From positions 3,782,001 to 3,846,000 of the forward strand of contig JBBPUQ010000001.1 of the NCBI GenBank assembly GCA_038501195.1: a stretch of 64,000 nucleotides of DNA, given 5' to 3'. The stretch is from Nemania diffusa. Taxonomy: Eukaryota > Ascomycota > Sordariomycetes > Xylariales > Xylariaceae. This document shows, one piece after another, positions 1 to 12,181 of this stretch. The notes beneath the pieces are model-generated. The model had not been told where the DNA came from, made no database searches, and worked only from the letters and a program-made list of their open reading frames with translations. Both the position numbers and the translations under genes were made by a program. The first letter of the stretch is position 1, and each line of letters starts with the position of its first letter.

Positions 1-3000
1 GGAGACGTCCCTCTTTCGATTGAACCAACTCAGTGGGGGATGTTTGGCGAAGTCAGTAGCAATCTGGTAGAAGTATTGTCCATCCCGGAAATTGTGCCGC
101 TTCTCTACGTGGACAAATATGCCACGTTCCCGCTCCCTTTTTGGGTCTCTTGCTTCCTTGTCTTTATCCCGCGATTTGTCATCTTCATAGACCATCAAAG
201 TATTCCCTAGTTCGACCGCTTCTTCGCGACTCTCGAGATCTTCGAAGTTATCAAGCAACCAGGTAGTCATATCCGAACCAATGAAGCAATGGTAATGTAG
301 TCTAAAATGCCATCTTCGCGTTTGCATTCGGATGCCGCCAGATTCAATAGGTTGTTGGATGGCTTCTGCAAGAGCCGCCACTTTGAAATTAGACTTCGAG
401 AAGCGTTCTTTATTCGATACCAGGCCCTTGCGGAAGACGCCCTCAACGTTCTCGAACAAGGGCAATGTCTCCATCTCGGCGGCGATGACTACGGAAGCAT
501 CTTCTGTCTTGTAAACAATATCAAGGGGGTTAGGGTCCCGCTTTGTAGTACCCGCACTTTGGAAATGACGCTCGGACGATGAAAAGTAACGGTAACGTTG
601 CCATATCTGGGCGAGCTTTTTGATGCCCTCGAGTCGTATTTCTTCTACATCGTCCTCGTTCTTTACTTGCGGAACAGAAGATGTTCGAGGATACATGGGT
701 ATTAGCACAAAGCGGGCCCGCCAGAATCTGAGGTTGTCTGTCATCTCATCCGTATGTCCCGCAAGATAAGAGTCGATATAGTTCCAATTCCTTTCAGGTT
801 TGGGAGTCAAGATGTCAATGTCGAGACTCTCATAAGTCTTGTCGAAAACGGTGCGAATTGCTGGCTTGTATGGGGACAGCGGGTGCCCTAGCTGTGGTAA
901 CGGCTCTGTGGGTTTACGAACGAAGATATTCACCTCAACCTCAGTGCCGTTAACACACGAGAGTTGATGAATTGTATTGCCGATACCCATAAAAATGCAC
1001 GTTCCATCGCCTATTGTTTTGTCTATGGAGAATATGTCGGCGATGCGGACAGCCTTTTGATCAAATGCCTTAGCTACTGATGAGCCAGTGATAACTTGAA
1101 AGCCATGTGCAAAGCGGGCGCTAACGAGTTCTTGTAAAAACTCAGCACGGGATGGTTGCTCCTCGCCGACCTCGTCGTCAAGTTCTTGGGCAATATTGTA
1201 TGGCTGCCGTTGATATTCCGCGTTGAACTGATATTGACTGGGAAAATATTCTGTGGTCAAAGGAACTGCAGCCGGACGTGACAATGACTTCCATTTCATC
1301 ACCTTCATCTCGGAAGGTACGGGAAATACATGCTGCCAACGGCTAAATAGCACTGAATCGTTAACTCTACTCGCGTCAGGGTTAGACGGATTTAGAACAA
1401 CTAGCCACGGCGCCATCGCAGTCGTAGGCGAAAGTGTAGATGGTAGTTCTGGCACCCCACCCGCTCGTAGCTTTGATGTGTATAATTTTTTTTGATCTTC
1501 TTCCCGAAGCACATTTGAATACTTTATCTCCATATCATCACGACGTGCACTTAGGGCTGTAGGGTTGGGTATAATTGGTCCTGACTTTAAAGTGCTTATA
1601 GGATCTGTGCTTGACGGGGGTGGCCTGATTTGAATAGGCCTGGTTGGTGTATTAGGCTTGAGACTCGGGGGTTGTTCGTCTAAATAGGGCCTTTTATAGT
1701 CGAATGAGGTTGAGTAGGCGGAAGAGGCTAGCGGTCTTGACATTGTTCGAGAGGTGGGCTTAATCGGCGTCATGGGCAATAGACTCGATGATGATGGCGT
1801 CTTAACAATGCCTCCAGAAGGTTGCATGGCGTTAACATGCTCCATTTTTAGTTCGGCTGAAGCCGCCTTTGGAGCGGCAATGCCGAAGCCACGATGGCCG
1901 AGGCTGATGTGTCGCATGAGCTTTGGTGCTCTAGCTGGGGCGTACTTGGGTTGTAAGGCGGATACCGTGGAATCTCTGCGGGGTGCTACAGAAGAATGGA
2001 TACCCCCAGACTCGGCTCTTGACGAAGTGATACTTGATGAAAGCACTGCCGGCGTACCAGAGACATGCTTGTCTCCAATAGATGTCCCAAAAAGACCAGT
2101 GTCTTCGAGTAACTGCTTTTTAGTCCTCTCCTCGAGCTCTCGATATCCGCTTGAAGCCGGCGGTTGACGCCGTGAAGGGAGACGAGAGCGAGATTCATCA
2201 AACGTCTGTAACTGCTTCCACAGGGACGTTTCACCGGGTTTTGTGAGCCTTTCTGGAGTAAACTTTTGAAAGCCATATACTGGCTCATATAGCCAATCCA
2301 GCCCTTTGCGATTCCGAGAATGTGACGACTCGCTATACGGCTTACTGATAGGGATTGAAAACGAGGGGTCTGAATTTAAGTAGGGCGTCTCAATTTCGTT
2401 AGTCTCAAGTACGCTTCTCATCTGTAGATCATATAATCTACATCGAATTGCAAACTCATCTTGGGAGTTGCTACTCAACGAGTGATTCACCGCAGAGAGC
2501 GTAGCACCGTGAAAAGCCAAGGCCTCTTCGGATTTACCCGTCCAGTATGAGACGTGCAGCCACTGGGGCAAGGCAAACGCCCACTCATCAGCATATGATC
2601 TTGACCCATTGGTCTCACTTCGACTCAAAGAATCATTGGCCTTGATGGGAGACATTGATTCGCCAATGGTGGAATAGCTACTAGCTAAAGGCGTAACCTG
2701 TCTGGGAGTGCTATCGCGACTTCGCAAAGTTCGAGGCTGTGATCGTTGACTAGCACTTATGAAATGAGGATTGCGATACCTAAACAAGGGAACCGAATGC
2801 AGTGGCGAATTCGGAATACATATGAGATCGATACCAATTCCATTTCCTACAAGAGCCTCCGTGGTGCGCCTCAGGGTTTCGTACTCGACTTCAAAGACAC
2901 CAGGTCCAGGACTGATCAACACAATAGATATGCCGGTTCGCAACAAGTCTCGATCAATATAGTCAGATGCGTAAATTGACGATGCCAAGTTGATAGCTTC

Positions 3001-4302
3001 AAGAAAGTTGCCATACATGGCCGCGGATGATTCAGCTTTAATTTTGGAAATTGACGCGCCTTTTGCACTCGAGTCTTCTGGGATTTCCATTGCGTTGCTC
3101 ATAGCCTCTCGGTGGTGAATATTGATATCGCGCCGAAACACATTGAACTCTTTCTTCAGGTTGTCTAAAATCTTGGTCCACTCACCGTTTGATATCTCAC
3201 TCACGACAACACGGTAGAAATCTTTGTAGGGTCGTTTGTTTCCCGAAGTCTGAAAACCGGTGTAATAATTGTCGTGGAGAGCGGTATTAGCCAGATCAGT
3301 GGTTAATCCAACGTCATATTCAACTCGAGCAAACAGAACAATACTGATCAGGTGCTTCACCTGTAGCATTTCCCATTTCTTGAACAAGGCGGGCAAAAAG
3401 CCATTGACGACCTTGTAGAACATGATCTCCCCAGACCCATCCGAATCAAACTCCCACATCTCGCGCGCCATCTGAATGAATAACATATATCTCGCCGACT
3501 CGCTTCGAAAGATAGGGCGCGTCTGTCTACCGAAAAAGGCAGATCGAACCTTACGGCCAGCCACAAAGACTGTGGTGACAGTAGCTTTGATGGAACCTAG
3601 AAAATAGATATTCTGGCCCCGATACACGGTTCTATCAGCCAGGTCTGCAACGGCGAGCTTCCACATATCGGACCGTGATAAGTACATATCCTTGAAGGAT
3701 AATTCGACATGCGATGCTTCGACTGCCGGCGCGGAGCTGTCGACAGGAGCTAGTACGACCTGGGTTCCCTTTCTCAAACTGAAGGCATCTCCCACATGCT
3801 TCGCGACATATACTTCTACGGTTGGCATGCGAGCCTTTAAGTCTTTCGGCATATCCTTGGCGACGAAGACATACCTTCGAGTAGCATCGTCGTTGGCTGT
3901 AGTATCTACAGGTGCAGTGGAAGCCCGCGGGTAGGGTGGCCTCGAAGACCCATACAACGAGCCCTGTAGGCGATCGGAGCGGTCTGTATCTGTCTTTATT
4001 GGGGTTATGGACATCAGCGTGCCGGGCTGGATCGTGCTGCCGCCGACCAAATCCAAGTTTAAGAGTATCTCGTCGCAAGCTAGTGATTCGTTGATGGTTA
4101 CGGTATAAATACGCTCGGAGGCTCGTCTGGAGGACTGGAAGTCGCGAATTGTCGAGTTGCTAGCGAGAGACGCGGTGTCGGGAGACCTTGAGGGCTCAAT
4201 GAATAGCTTATCGGTACTCGATTTGCTGAACTGCCGCAAATGCGAAGTCCAATGCGAAGGGCGACGGGCCGCCGAGGGCGAGAGAGCAGCATTTCGAGAC
4301 AT
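1..4302 (-). CDS. IML1: Iml1 (DEPDC5 homologue), GATOR1/SEACIT subunit, partial at left edge
   Basis: Vacuolar-membrane-associated Iml1 is a subunit of the SEACIT/GATOR1 complex that restrains TORC1 when amino acids are scarce by acting on Rag/Gtr GTPases. Reading from the ATG at 4302 the frame stays open to base 1, giving about 1434 codons; fungal Iml1 is longer, so the C-terminus lies outside the window. An Iml1 N-terminal region lies around residues 90-270. The family signature starting DYIDRDLLRTGISIV is near residue 446 and is followed by HSVPLFRYRNP. A low-complexity Ser/Pro linker follows, and a DEP-type domain starts near residue 1310 (GSDMTTWLLDNFED, then RHNFRDGQYFY). The start begins MSRNAALSPS. 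An ATG at 4292 is in another frame. No intron was needed in the part seen. Family assignment is firm; only the C-terminal end is missing. Confidence 0.93.
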   Translation of the reverse strand, partial: MSRNAALSPSAARRPSHWTSHLRQFSKSSTDKLFIEPSRSPDTASLASNSTIRDFQSSRRASERIYTVTINESLACDEILLNLDLVGGSTIQPGTLMSITPIKTDTDRSDRLQGSLYGSSRPPYPRASTAPVDTTANDDATRRYVFVAKDMPKDLKARMPTVEVYVAKHVGDAFSLRKGTQVVLAPVDSSAPAVEASHVELSFKDMYLSRSDMWKLAVADLADRTVYRGQNIYFLGSIKATVTTVFVAGRKVRSAFFGRQTRPIFRSESARYMLFIQMAREMWEFDSDGSGEIMFYKVVNGFLPALFKKWEMLQVKHLISIVLFARVEYDVGLTTDLANTALHDNYYTGFQTSGNKRPYKDFYRVVVSEISNGEWTKILDNLKKEFNVFRRDINIHHREAMSNAMEIPEDSSAKGASISKIKAESSAAMYGNFLEAINLASSIYASDYIDRDLLRTGISIVLISPGPGVFEVEYETLRRTTEALVGNGIGIDLICIPNSPLHSVPLFRYRNPHFISASQRSQPRTLRSRDSTPRQVTPLASSYSTIGESMSPIKANDSLSRSETNGSRSYADEWAFALPQWLHVSYWTGKSEEALAFHGATLSAVNHSLSSNSQDEFAIRCRLYDLQMRSVLETNEIETPYLNSDPSFSIPISKPYSESSHSRNRKGLDWLYEPVYGFQKFTPERLTKPGETSLWKQLQTFDESRSRLPSRRQPPASSGYRELEERTKKQLLEDTGLFGTSIGDKHVSGTPAVLSSSITSSRAESGGIHSSVAPRRDSTVSALQPKYAPARAPKLMRHISLGHRGFGIAAPKAASAELKMEHVNAMQPSGGIVKTPSSSSLLPMTPIKPTSRTMSRPLASSAYSTSFDYKRPYLDEQPPSLKPNTPTRPIQIRPPPSSTDPISTLKSGPIIPNPTALSARRDDMEIKYSNVLREEDQKKLYTSKLRAGGVPELPSTLSPTTAMAPWLVVLNPSNPDASRVNDSVLFSRWQHVFPVPSEMKVMKWKSLSRPAAVPLTTEYFPSQYQFNAEYQRQPYNIAQELDDEVGEEQPSRAEFLQELVSARFAHGFQVITGSSVAKAFDQKAVRIADIFSIDKTIGDGTCIFMGIGNTIHQLSCVNGTEVEVNIFVRKPTEPLPQLGHPLSPYKPAIRTVFDKTYESLDIDILTPKPERNWNYIDSYLAGHTDEMTDNLRFWRARFVLIPMYPRTSSVPQVKNEDDVEEIRLEGIKKLAQIWQRYRYFSSSERHFQSAGTTKRDPNPLDIVYKTEDASVVIAAEMETLPLFENVEGVFRKGLVSNKERFSKSNFKVAALAEAIQQPIESGGIRMQTRRWHFRLHYHCFIGSDMTTWLLDNFEDLESREEAVELGNTLMVYEDDKSRDKDKEARDPKRERERGIFVHVEKRHNFRDGQYFYQIATDFAKHPPLSWFNRKRDVS

Positions 4303-4701
4303 TTGCACCTCGGTTAGCCGACTTCAAGGGGGTCGAATTCAAACATTATATTCTGAAGGCTAAGCAGATTCTCTTATTGGAGAGGATTATAACGGCTTCG
4401 AGAGGTTTCAAGCTACGTAGGTACTTTAGAGCTGATAGTTGGATTTGGAGATGAATGAGGATGCACCCACGCATTATCTAGAGCATCTCTCTGGGCTACA
4501 GTAGGTACCTCTCGCTAATAATCCCGGCAGTATTTTGGCTATGATGGTGAGTAGGTGTATAATAGTGAGACCGCCTTCCCTAATTAGAATAGGCGGGTCT
4601 CTTAGCACAGTATTATGCACAAAGAACCTACATATGTAGATAGGTACGTTTAAGTAGGTAGGTAGGTAGGTACCTGAGGTACAACAACTCCAATCCACAT
4701 C
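4303..4701. other. Intergenic, with GTAG-type microsatellite
   Basis: Short spacer between the IML1 start and the end of the dehydrogenase gene. It holds IML1 promoter sequence and a tetranucleotide run of TAGG units at about 4654-4673 ending in GGTACC. No coding sequence seen. Confidence 0.6.
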
Positions 4702-5907
4702 TCATCCTCCGTGTGCTTCTTGTCGACCTGCTACAGAATCAAGCACCAAATCATTAAAGGGGCAACCTTGGTCGGCTGACTCGCCCTTCGTCTTCTGCAT
4801 GACAATCTGGCGCGTCAACCTCATAAGTCTGTCTGCCAAAGCATCGTCTTCTGCTAGCTCGCTGCCAGATTCTGGCACGGCTGGTGGACATATGTATTGG
4901 CCTGACTGGTCGGTCACTGTCGCCGCAAAAATGGCCGGTTTTGCGCCCTCAAACTGGCTTTTCTTGAATGGCTCGATGCCCTTCATAGCATAGCCACCAA
5001 GTGGGAATGGCTCAAAAATGTCTTGTTTGCTCATCTTAGTACTGACAAAGCCGGGATGGGTCGAATTCATCAAGATATTTGGCTGGCCTGCTCTGGTTAC
5101 CTTGCGTGTGAAGTAGCGCGAATAAAGCATGTTTGCGAGCTTGCTACGACCATACTGTGCGCTGGGTCCCAGGTCCTGGTTCAACTCTTCGAGGTCCTCG
5201 AATCTGGTATCGTTCGGTGCTTGTCTGTGGGCATTGCTAGCTTGGTTGACGATACGCACAATATTACCCTTCTCCGCTGTCTTCCCCATCAACGGGAGTA
5301 GATGGGATGTCAACACAACGTGGCCCATGTGATTCACGGCCATATGTCGATCAACACCGTAGTCAGTCAGTTGATATGTCATAACCCCCCTACCAGCATT
5401 GTTGACCAAGATGTCAAGTCTGCCAGTGTCCCTTTTAATCTCATCAGCCACCTCTTTTGTTCCCTTCCAGTCAGCTAGGTCACACTGAAACCATTTCGTC
5501 CTGTCAGCCGCAGCCTGTCCGAGCTCTTGAGCGATCGCCTCTCTCGCACCGTCGACAACTTCTTCGGATATCGACAGGATATAGATTCTAGCAATATTGT
5601 GCTTGAGCAACGTGTAGGTGACTCCATACCCGATCCCTTCGCTGCCCCCAGTGACAACAGCGCATTTTCCAGCAAGGTCAGGGACATCGTCGAGACTAAA
5701 TTGATCTTTGGGGCCCAGAGATTAGTAATGTCTCCTCTTAGAAACATTCAGCGGAACTCAAAGTAGAGAGGCTGGAGGGGAGTCACAATTCTCTATCCAG
5801 GTTGTTCCGTCTCGAAACCAACTAGAGAATTTCTTCAAAGTCTATAAACGTCACTTACGAGTAGCCAGCTCTTCTGCCTTGCCCCCAAAATTCTCGGCCA
5901 AAGTATT
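4702..5907 (-). CDS. Short-chain dehydrogenase/reductase, retinol-dehydrogenase-like; 5' end unresolved
   Basis: NAD(P)-dependent oxidoreductase of the classical SDR type; substrate unknown. Two exons can be joined: 5907-5859 and 5705-4702, with donor GTAAGT and an acceptor preceded by ACTAAT, giving about 350 residues. Visible motifs: the Rossmann glycine motif TGGSEGIGYG, the NNAG motif (DILVNNAGRG), a Ser candidate in VNQASNAH, the catalytic YGRSK (Tyr-x-x-x-Lys), and a HPGFVST segment after it. The upstream exon piece begins NTLAENFGGKAEEL and is preceded by an in-frame stop and an AG, so at least one further 5' exon with the ATG is expected above 5907. I could not identify it with confidence. 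The TTG-initiated reading from 5610 would lack the cofactor-binding motif and is not the true start. Confidence 0.82.
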
Positions 5908-7869
5908 CTAATATGTGTCAGTCAAGGCGAAAATGTTAATGGTACTAGGTTATCAGCTTGCTTTTATGGTATTCGTCGTTACTGCAGATGCAATCGTTCT
6001 GATGGATGGCACTAGTTTCGATACTGCTTTGGGGCCTTGCGCAACAGGGCAAAATCGTAGCGGTACAAGATTATGGGGTCTGACAACAGGACTAATTCGA
6101 GACCCTAACAGGCAACTCGTACTATTACAACGGCTGTGAATAAGAACATGCATACTGGTGTACCTAAATATACTCACATCAAACTGTATAGTTTCAGCTA
6201 CATCTTATATATACATCACTGAGCTTGCTTCATTGTATCAAGCCTTCATCACCACTTCCATTTGTGGTTTCTCATTGGTGCGATGCCGAACTCCTTCCTA
6301 TGACGCACTGACTTTCGACACGAAATCGACTAAAGTAATGTGGGTGTACAATACAGAGACTCCTCCAATCGGGAACAGAAGACGTAGGAAATTCTATGTA
6401 GCTCGTACGACTCGTACTATGCCCGCCGCCGGCATTCTAGGTACCTACAAAGTTATATCATCAATAGGTAAATAGCGTATGTATCGCACCTAAAGACATG
6501 ACCCAGTTGGGCTAGCCGAGGTTATATACACTTACCAAGCCCTTGTAGTGAATCCATATCTATGTGTCTGTTTGCCAGAAGTTGCAAGACAACTAGACTA
6601 TAAAACAGTAAATTCCCGTCACCGGCTTGCAGATGGAGAATGTGACTAGATAGGCACGAAAACCCACTTCGTGATTTTGCCCATTATACTAATACTAGTG
6701 TGGCATGGTACTCTAGTGCAGCCAAGCCTCCGGTCGGACGAGTAATGATTTAATAGAAACAGTTACCTATCAAAATGAAACTACGGCTAACGGCAATAAA
6801 AGCAATATGCTTTATTAACTACTCCCCAAGTAAATGATTAATCCCCCCTCTACTATTATACCCACCGATGATGATATTTAGAGACCAGAATTAGAACTAG
6901 AACCAGCTGTCTAGACACCTACCTAGGAAGTACCCAGGGTTGAACTTCTTTATATGTATGAAATCACATGTTTCGTCATACAAAGCTCCTCACAGTGGTA
7001 CGGTGATGTGTTGTGCTAGGTTAGTACATTTATTTTATCTCTTTACAAGGTAGATAGTGTTCCTTCTTACGCATATTTATAAAGCGTGCGTTGATATCTC
7101 GGCCAATCACTATCAACAGTTGTTGATCAAACTGGTTAGTTTAGAAGTGCCTGAATGCATTCCCTCGGTTTGACCCTGCGGCCGGCCATTTGGCCTTAGC
7201 CGGAACCTACATCCAGAGCTCCCGTCTCCAAATGTAACCGTGCTTCAACTTTCCCGTCCTGCAGCATTAGTTACCTGCCTACGTACACTTTAGATACTCC
7301 TGCCAAGCTAGGTTAGGTACATATAAGTAGCTAATGTACTCCAAGTTGTTTGCAGCTACATCGACAGTGCCGACGTACATACAAACAAGGCACCATTCCT
7401 ATTCGACAATTCTTAAGAGACTTAGTTTTTACTATTAATTAGAACAATGAGAGAGCAGTAGTACCGTTATCTCTCATAATACCCAATTCTCAATTCGTCA
7501 CCTAAGTGGTGCATTGCCGGGTCGGATCGTTGTTCTAGAGAAGCTATCTTCATTCACTGACATTGTCCACGGCACGCTCCATGGGTACCAAAGGCTAGCA
7601 GCAGTAGGTTAGGTAGTCTTGTCCAACGTCAATAAGGGCTATTTGAGAGCAGCTTAGGTACTTGGTAGAGCGCTTTACTTGTGCCCAAGTCTAACAACTT
7701 GGAATTTCACACTTTCAACCCTCACATCTTCACACCTTCACACCTTGACCCATACACCATCATCACTACGCCAACCCCAAAGTCTAGAGGTTACTAACCT
7801 AATCTATATCCGGGTATCTATCCCTACCTCTGCCCTCGGCAGCATCTTGCCTCTGCCTAGATAGTCGGC
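5908..7869. other. Intergenic between divergent genes
   Basis: About 2 kb separating the 5' parts of the dehydrogenase (minus) and the zinc transporter (plus). It should hold both promoters and the missing first exon of the dehydrogenase. A pyrimidine-rich stretch with repeated CACACCTT units at 7700-7770 looks like the transporter's leader. Small open frames here lack family features or codon bias. Confidence 0.5.
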
Positions 7870-9631
7870 ATGGCTCATTTTACGTTAACATCTAAGCAAA
7901 AGCTTATCGCTGTTATATGCATCTCGTTCTCCTTTTTTGTTGCGGAGATTGCAGGTCTGTTTGATGATGCCCTCACCCTGAGTTTGAGTTTGCACTGATA
8001 TTGTCATTAGTTGCATTCTATACTAAATCCCTAGCCCTGCTGGCAGACGCATTCCACTATGTAGGGATAAGATACACACTTGAAAGCTACCGTAGTGTAG
8101 CATAAGCTTATGGACAACTCCGCTAATAGGGATGGTAGTTGAACGATCTCATAGGCTTCATCATCGCCCTTGCAGCAATCATTGTATGACACGTCACTAC
8201 CACAGACCTTGGGAACATGTTAACGTTGTTTCATAGGTATCAGAACAAACCAAGTCCCCCCAAACCTTCTCTTTCGGTTGGGCACGTGCTCAACTCCTGG
8301 GTGCATTTTTTAACGGAGTTTTCCTTCTCGCCCTTGGCTTGTCCATCTTTCTCCAGTCTATCGAGAGATTCATATCCATCCAACGTGAGTCTATCAATCC
8401 AAACCAGCGCCGGCCTGGATGGAGAAACCAGCATTCACTAACACGTCATACCCCAAAAGCCATTGAGAACCCCAAACTCATTCTCGTTATCGGCTCCGTT
8501 GGTCTAGCTCTGAATATCCTAAGCGCAACCTTATTGCATGAGCACCATGGCCACGACCACTCAGCACAAAATCATGACCATAGTGACACTCATACCGTAG
8601 ATGATTCTCACGCACCCGGACATCGAAACCGACACGACCATAGCCACAGCCACGTTAATATCGAGGCCGCTATTGCCTCGAGTCAAAACTCTAGCGAACA
8701 TGTCCCTCTAACTGTTAGTAGAATAACAGCTCGTATCTGATCCCATCTTATAATAACACTCTCTCTAGCCCATTAGTGCTCATGCAGAACACCGCCACAC
8801 TATCGTCAAGCTGCAAGCTCCAGGCCGCGATCTTGGCATGATGGGTGTACTTGTGCACGTCATTGGCGATGCGCTGAATAATCTTGCCGTCATCATTGCC
8901 GCCCTCGTGATCTGGTTGACGAGCTCGCCAACACGCTTCTACGCTGACCCGGGCGTGTCTACTGCGATTTCAATTCTTATCCTTGTTTCGGCGATTCCAT
9001 TGGTCAAGAACAGCGGGAAGATCCTCATGCAGAGTGCGCCACGTGGCGTTGATTTAGACGACGTCAAGCATGACCTAGAGAAGGTATGTTTGAGCCCTAC
9101 CCTCTCTTGAGCTCTCTCAACCCCCTAGCGAACTCCTATATTCCGTGAATGTGAGATTAAGAGTGATACTGACCGCGGCAGATTCCGGGCATCGAGTCAG
9201 TCCACGAGCTTCATATATGGCGCCTTGACCAGAAGAAGAGCATTGCCTCAGCACATGTTGTAGTCTCTAACAACGAAATGACGGATTTCATGGACCAAGC
9301 CAAGACTGTGAAGGAATGTCTGCACGCTTACGGAATACACTCAGCTACTCTGCAGCCCGAGCTTGCGTCCCCTGTTTTAGTGACCACTCCAAATGTCAAC
9401 ACTGCTGGTGATGGCCGCAGCATTAGGAACGAAAACACGACTAGAGTTGGCACAGTTGGTACTGCCACTGGCGCTAACTCTGGCTCCGGCTCCGGCTCCG
9501 GCTCGGTTCCCGTTTCCCCAGCTGCGTCGCTTAGAAGACGACGCACTGATGGCTCAGGGTGCCAGATTGTTTGCGGAAACATATGCGAGAATCTTACCTG
9601 CTGCAATACCACGAGTACTCTACGTATGTGA
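7870..9631 (+). CDS. ZRC1: Zinc transporter, cation diffusion facilitator family (ZRC1/COT1 type)
   Basis: Cation-diffusion-facilitator that moves zinc (or cobalt) into the vacuole or secretory compartments in exchange for protons. Seven exons keep phase throughout: 7870-7954, 8011-8060, 8139-8183, 8237-8384, 8460-8713, 8769-9083, 9182-9631; 448 residues. The two metal-binding HxxxD pairs of transmembrane helices 2 and 5 are present (DAFHYLND and HVIGDALNN). A His-rich cytosolic loop (HEHHGHDH, then HDHSHSH) lies between them. The GWARAQLLGAFFNGVFLLALG segment marks helix 3. A C-terminal CDF domain (ESVHELHIWRLDQ) follows, then a Gly-Ser repeat and a Cys-rich tail (ICENLTCCN) usual in fungal members. 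Intron borders rest on motif continuity; the exact junction near 8713 is the least certain. Confidence 0.9.
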
Positions 9632-10613
9632 GGCCTACGCGAAAAATAAGCACGAAATATCACCGAGGATGATAATAAAATTGGCTATGACCCCTAAGTC
9701 CCAACCTAGCAAGATCCAGATAAAGTAAAAAATGTACCTAAGCCTGGTGTTTCCCAGATTCCGTTGTACCGACCTTTAAGCAAGGCCCAACCCTATCTCT
9801 TCTTATGGCATGGGCTTGGCTTAAGGGCCTAGAGTAGAGTTGAGTGTCAGCAGTAGCTCTCTTTAAGGTTCAATTCTGTCAGGTCAGGGTCATTTAAACC
9901 TATCTGTAGTTAAGTGCCCCAGGCCACAGTTTGTTGTAATCTGGTACTAGTCCTGCTTCCATGTGGCTGAGACCTTCATGACCTCTATACAACCTATACG
10001 GCCCTATTTGTTGGGCCTGCGTAAATATTACCTCGGTAGTCTTGTCAGTATACCGCTTTTTTTCAAGTTTAGTACAAACATTAGTACCGTATTGCCTATG
10101 CTAGTTATCCTAATGACGAGCTTAGCACCTCGGTATTTCCGAGCCTTTCTATTTCGCTTCCACCTGCTGCTACCGAAACTAGACACTGGAAAATCAAATC
10201 TATCATTATATTTTTAGCATTTGTGTAATCGTCGGCGTAACCATCTGAGAACAATACGACAACTTACCATGAAATTATCATTGGGGAAGGCGCTATTTCT
10301 CTCGTTTTTGATATAACGAAGGGTTTAGAAGTATTTCCAAGGCTCTATTTCGACTACCTTGAGCCGTGATTTCTTTTTGTTTTTACGATATTATCTCAGA
10401 AGTTGTGAAGGGTCACATTAGGTAGGTAAGTTGGAATTCAATTTTGAGTAATAAATTTCCTACATCAGTTTAGGTAACAAGCTGCTTAAATCCTACACCG
10501 CTGCAGTTACCAAGGTTAATATGGGAATATAATTATTGATTTTTATAAATCAGTTCTTATTAAAAACTACGGTGTATGATAATGAGTAGGTACTTAGGTA
10601 TGTTACCGGACAT
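9632..10613. other. Intergenic, no gene seen
   Basis: 3' flanks of two convergent genes. AT-rich in places; open frames of up to 84 codons show no recognisable domain. Confidence 0.5.
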
Positions 10614-10820
10614 TTATTTCTGCCCAGACTTGCTAGCCTCCTTATGCGGGTCAAAGAGGCTTTCTACCGCCCGAATAACAAATTTGGACGGTGTTTTACC
10701 TGTCTGGGATTTCAGCATATTAATAAGCTGTTCGGCAGTAAGTCCTGGGTTTGCTAGATGAATGCGCTGAAGGAGAACCATTTGTTGTCGGTCGACCTCA
10801 GAAATCGGAAGGGAAGCCAT
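10614..10820 (-). CDS. Hypothetical 68-residue protein
   Basis: Single-exon open frame with a good fungal start context (CAAATC before ATGG). The protein begins MASLPISEVDRQQM, is mainly helical in character, carries amphipathic stretches around LTAEQLINMLKSQ and VIRAVESLF, and ends in a basic tail. No signal peptide, membrane segment or known domain is visible. Even, non-repetitive composition and the good context argue that it is real. It stands alone between the zinc transporter and the RNA-binding gene. Function unknown. Confidence 0.5.
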   Translation of the reverse strand: MASLPISEVDRQQMVLLQRIHLANPGLTAEQLINMLKSQTGKTPSKFVIRAVESLFDPHKEASKSGQK

Positions 10821-12181
10821 GATTTGGGGATACTAAGCACGATAGTGTAGTAGGCGTTGTTCGGTTATATGGGGGCTTATGGCGACGTGTTTGTTTTGGC
10901 TCTTGTGTCTGATGGAGGATTCGGTTGAGGGAAAATGTAATTTCTGAGTAGATTTCGGTTAAGTTGAAGGGAATAGGTGACCATATAAATACTAAAATAT
11001 ATCTTGACATGTATGGCAACAGTCTATATGTTTTAATGAACAATAGGAATGGATCCTCTGTTACCATTGAATTGTTGCAGTATTGAATACAAACATTTGC
11101 CCCATTGTTAATAGCTGCCAATTGTATAAGTAACCAGTTCTTTGGCCTTCCCTTTGTACAGACAACTTTCCTAAACTAGCAAGGATAGCTATTATAAAGC
11201 AATATGAGCGTACCTATTCGGTTAAAGAGATTACTATGAATCGAAAATACCTTCAAAGTATGCAAGGCAAGACTAAATAAGGTCAGCCGTATTCACATTG
11301 AGACCAACAATAGCTATGTGGGGATATTAACGGTATTTGACAATAAGGATTATATTATCTCAACCGCGCATCTAAGATGAACGCGAAAAACGTATTCTTA
11401 CGCTCGAGGGTAAGTTTCGGAAAGGGGCTGACAGCGGCTTTGCTGAAAAGGGTGCATTTGATTGAGAATCAGATTAGGTTGCACGGTTTACTAGATAGTT
11501 TTGTTATGGCTACTAAACTTCATAAATTTAATCTTAGGTATTCTTCATATCGCCCATGGGTTGTTCATTTTGTTATCACAGTACGTATTTTTGTGTAGGT
11601 GTTTATAAACTCCAAGTTACGAGCCTCTGCATTAATCAAGGGTTGCTTTCTAGTAGCATCGTCTATTTGCAGAAGTTGTTAGTATGATGATTAGGCGCAC
11701 CTTCAATCCCGTAATAACTAACAAAATTTCTAGCATCCTCCTGCACTAGCTAAAACACGAGACCGCTTCCGAGTAAATCGGTGATTAACCATCTTGGCCA
11801 ACCCTACGATAGAAGGTAGCTTTTCTCTAGCCACGCCACGGAACATGACGCTAGTAACCATCTGATAACATAATGCCAGATACTTATGTACCTGTGATGC
11901 AAATCGTACTTGATATCGCCCTTGTCCGTGAAGCTCGGGAATAAGCAAGGGACTGTGAAGTTATGTAAGCACCCTTAGCTCCCGAATACATCACTGATAT
12001 TAAAAGGCACGTTTTGGAATGCTCTAAACCCTATATCTAAAAACCTTGAAGAACTGGTGCATTTTCAAGGCCCTGGTCTTGTAGATTGCGTATTTGCGTA
12101 TACTACCTATGATCGATTGTACACATATTGTAGTATAGCTGCCCTAGCAAGGGGCCCCCATCCTTGAATTGTTTGTCTGGC
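10821..12181. other. Intergenic, no gene seen
   Basis: About 1.36 kb holding the promoter of the 68-residue gene and the 3' flank of the RNA-binding gene. Short open frames on both strands look random. Confidence 0.5.

Noticed and set aside
3635..4078. 147-codon minus frame within IML1
   Set aside because: Out-of-frame shadow of the IML1 coding sequence.
5953..6177. 74-codon minus frame as first exon of the dehydrogenase
   Set aside because: A GTAACG donor could splice it in phase to 5907, but its sequence has no resemblance to SDR N-termini and the donor is weak.
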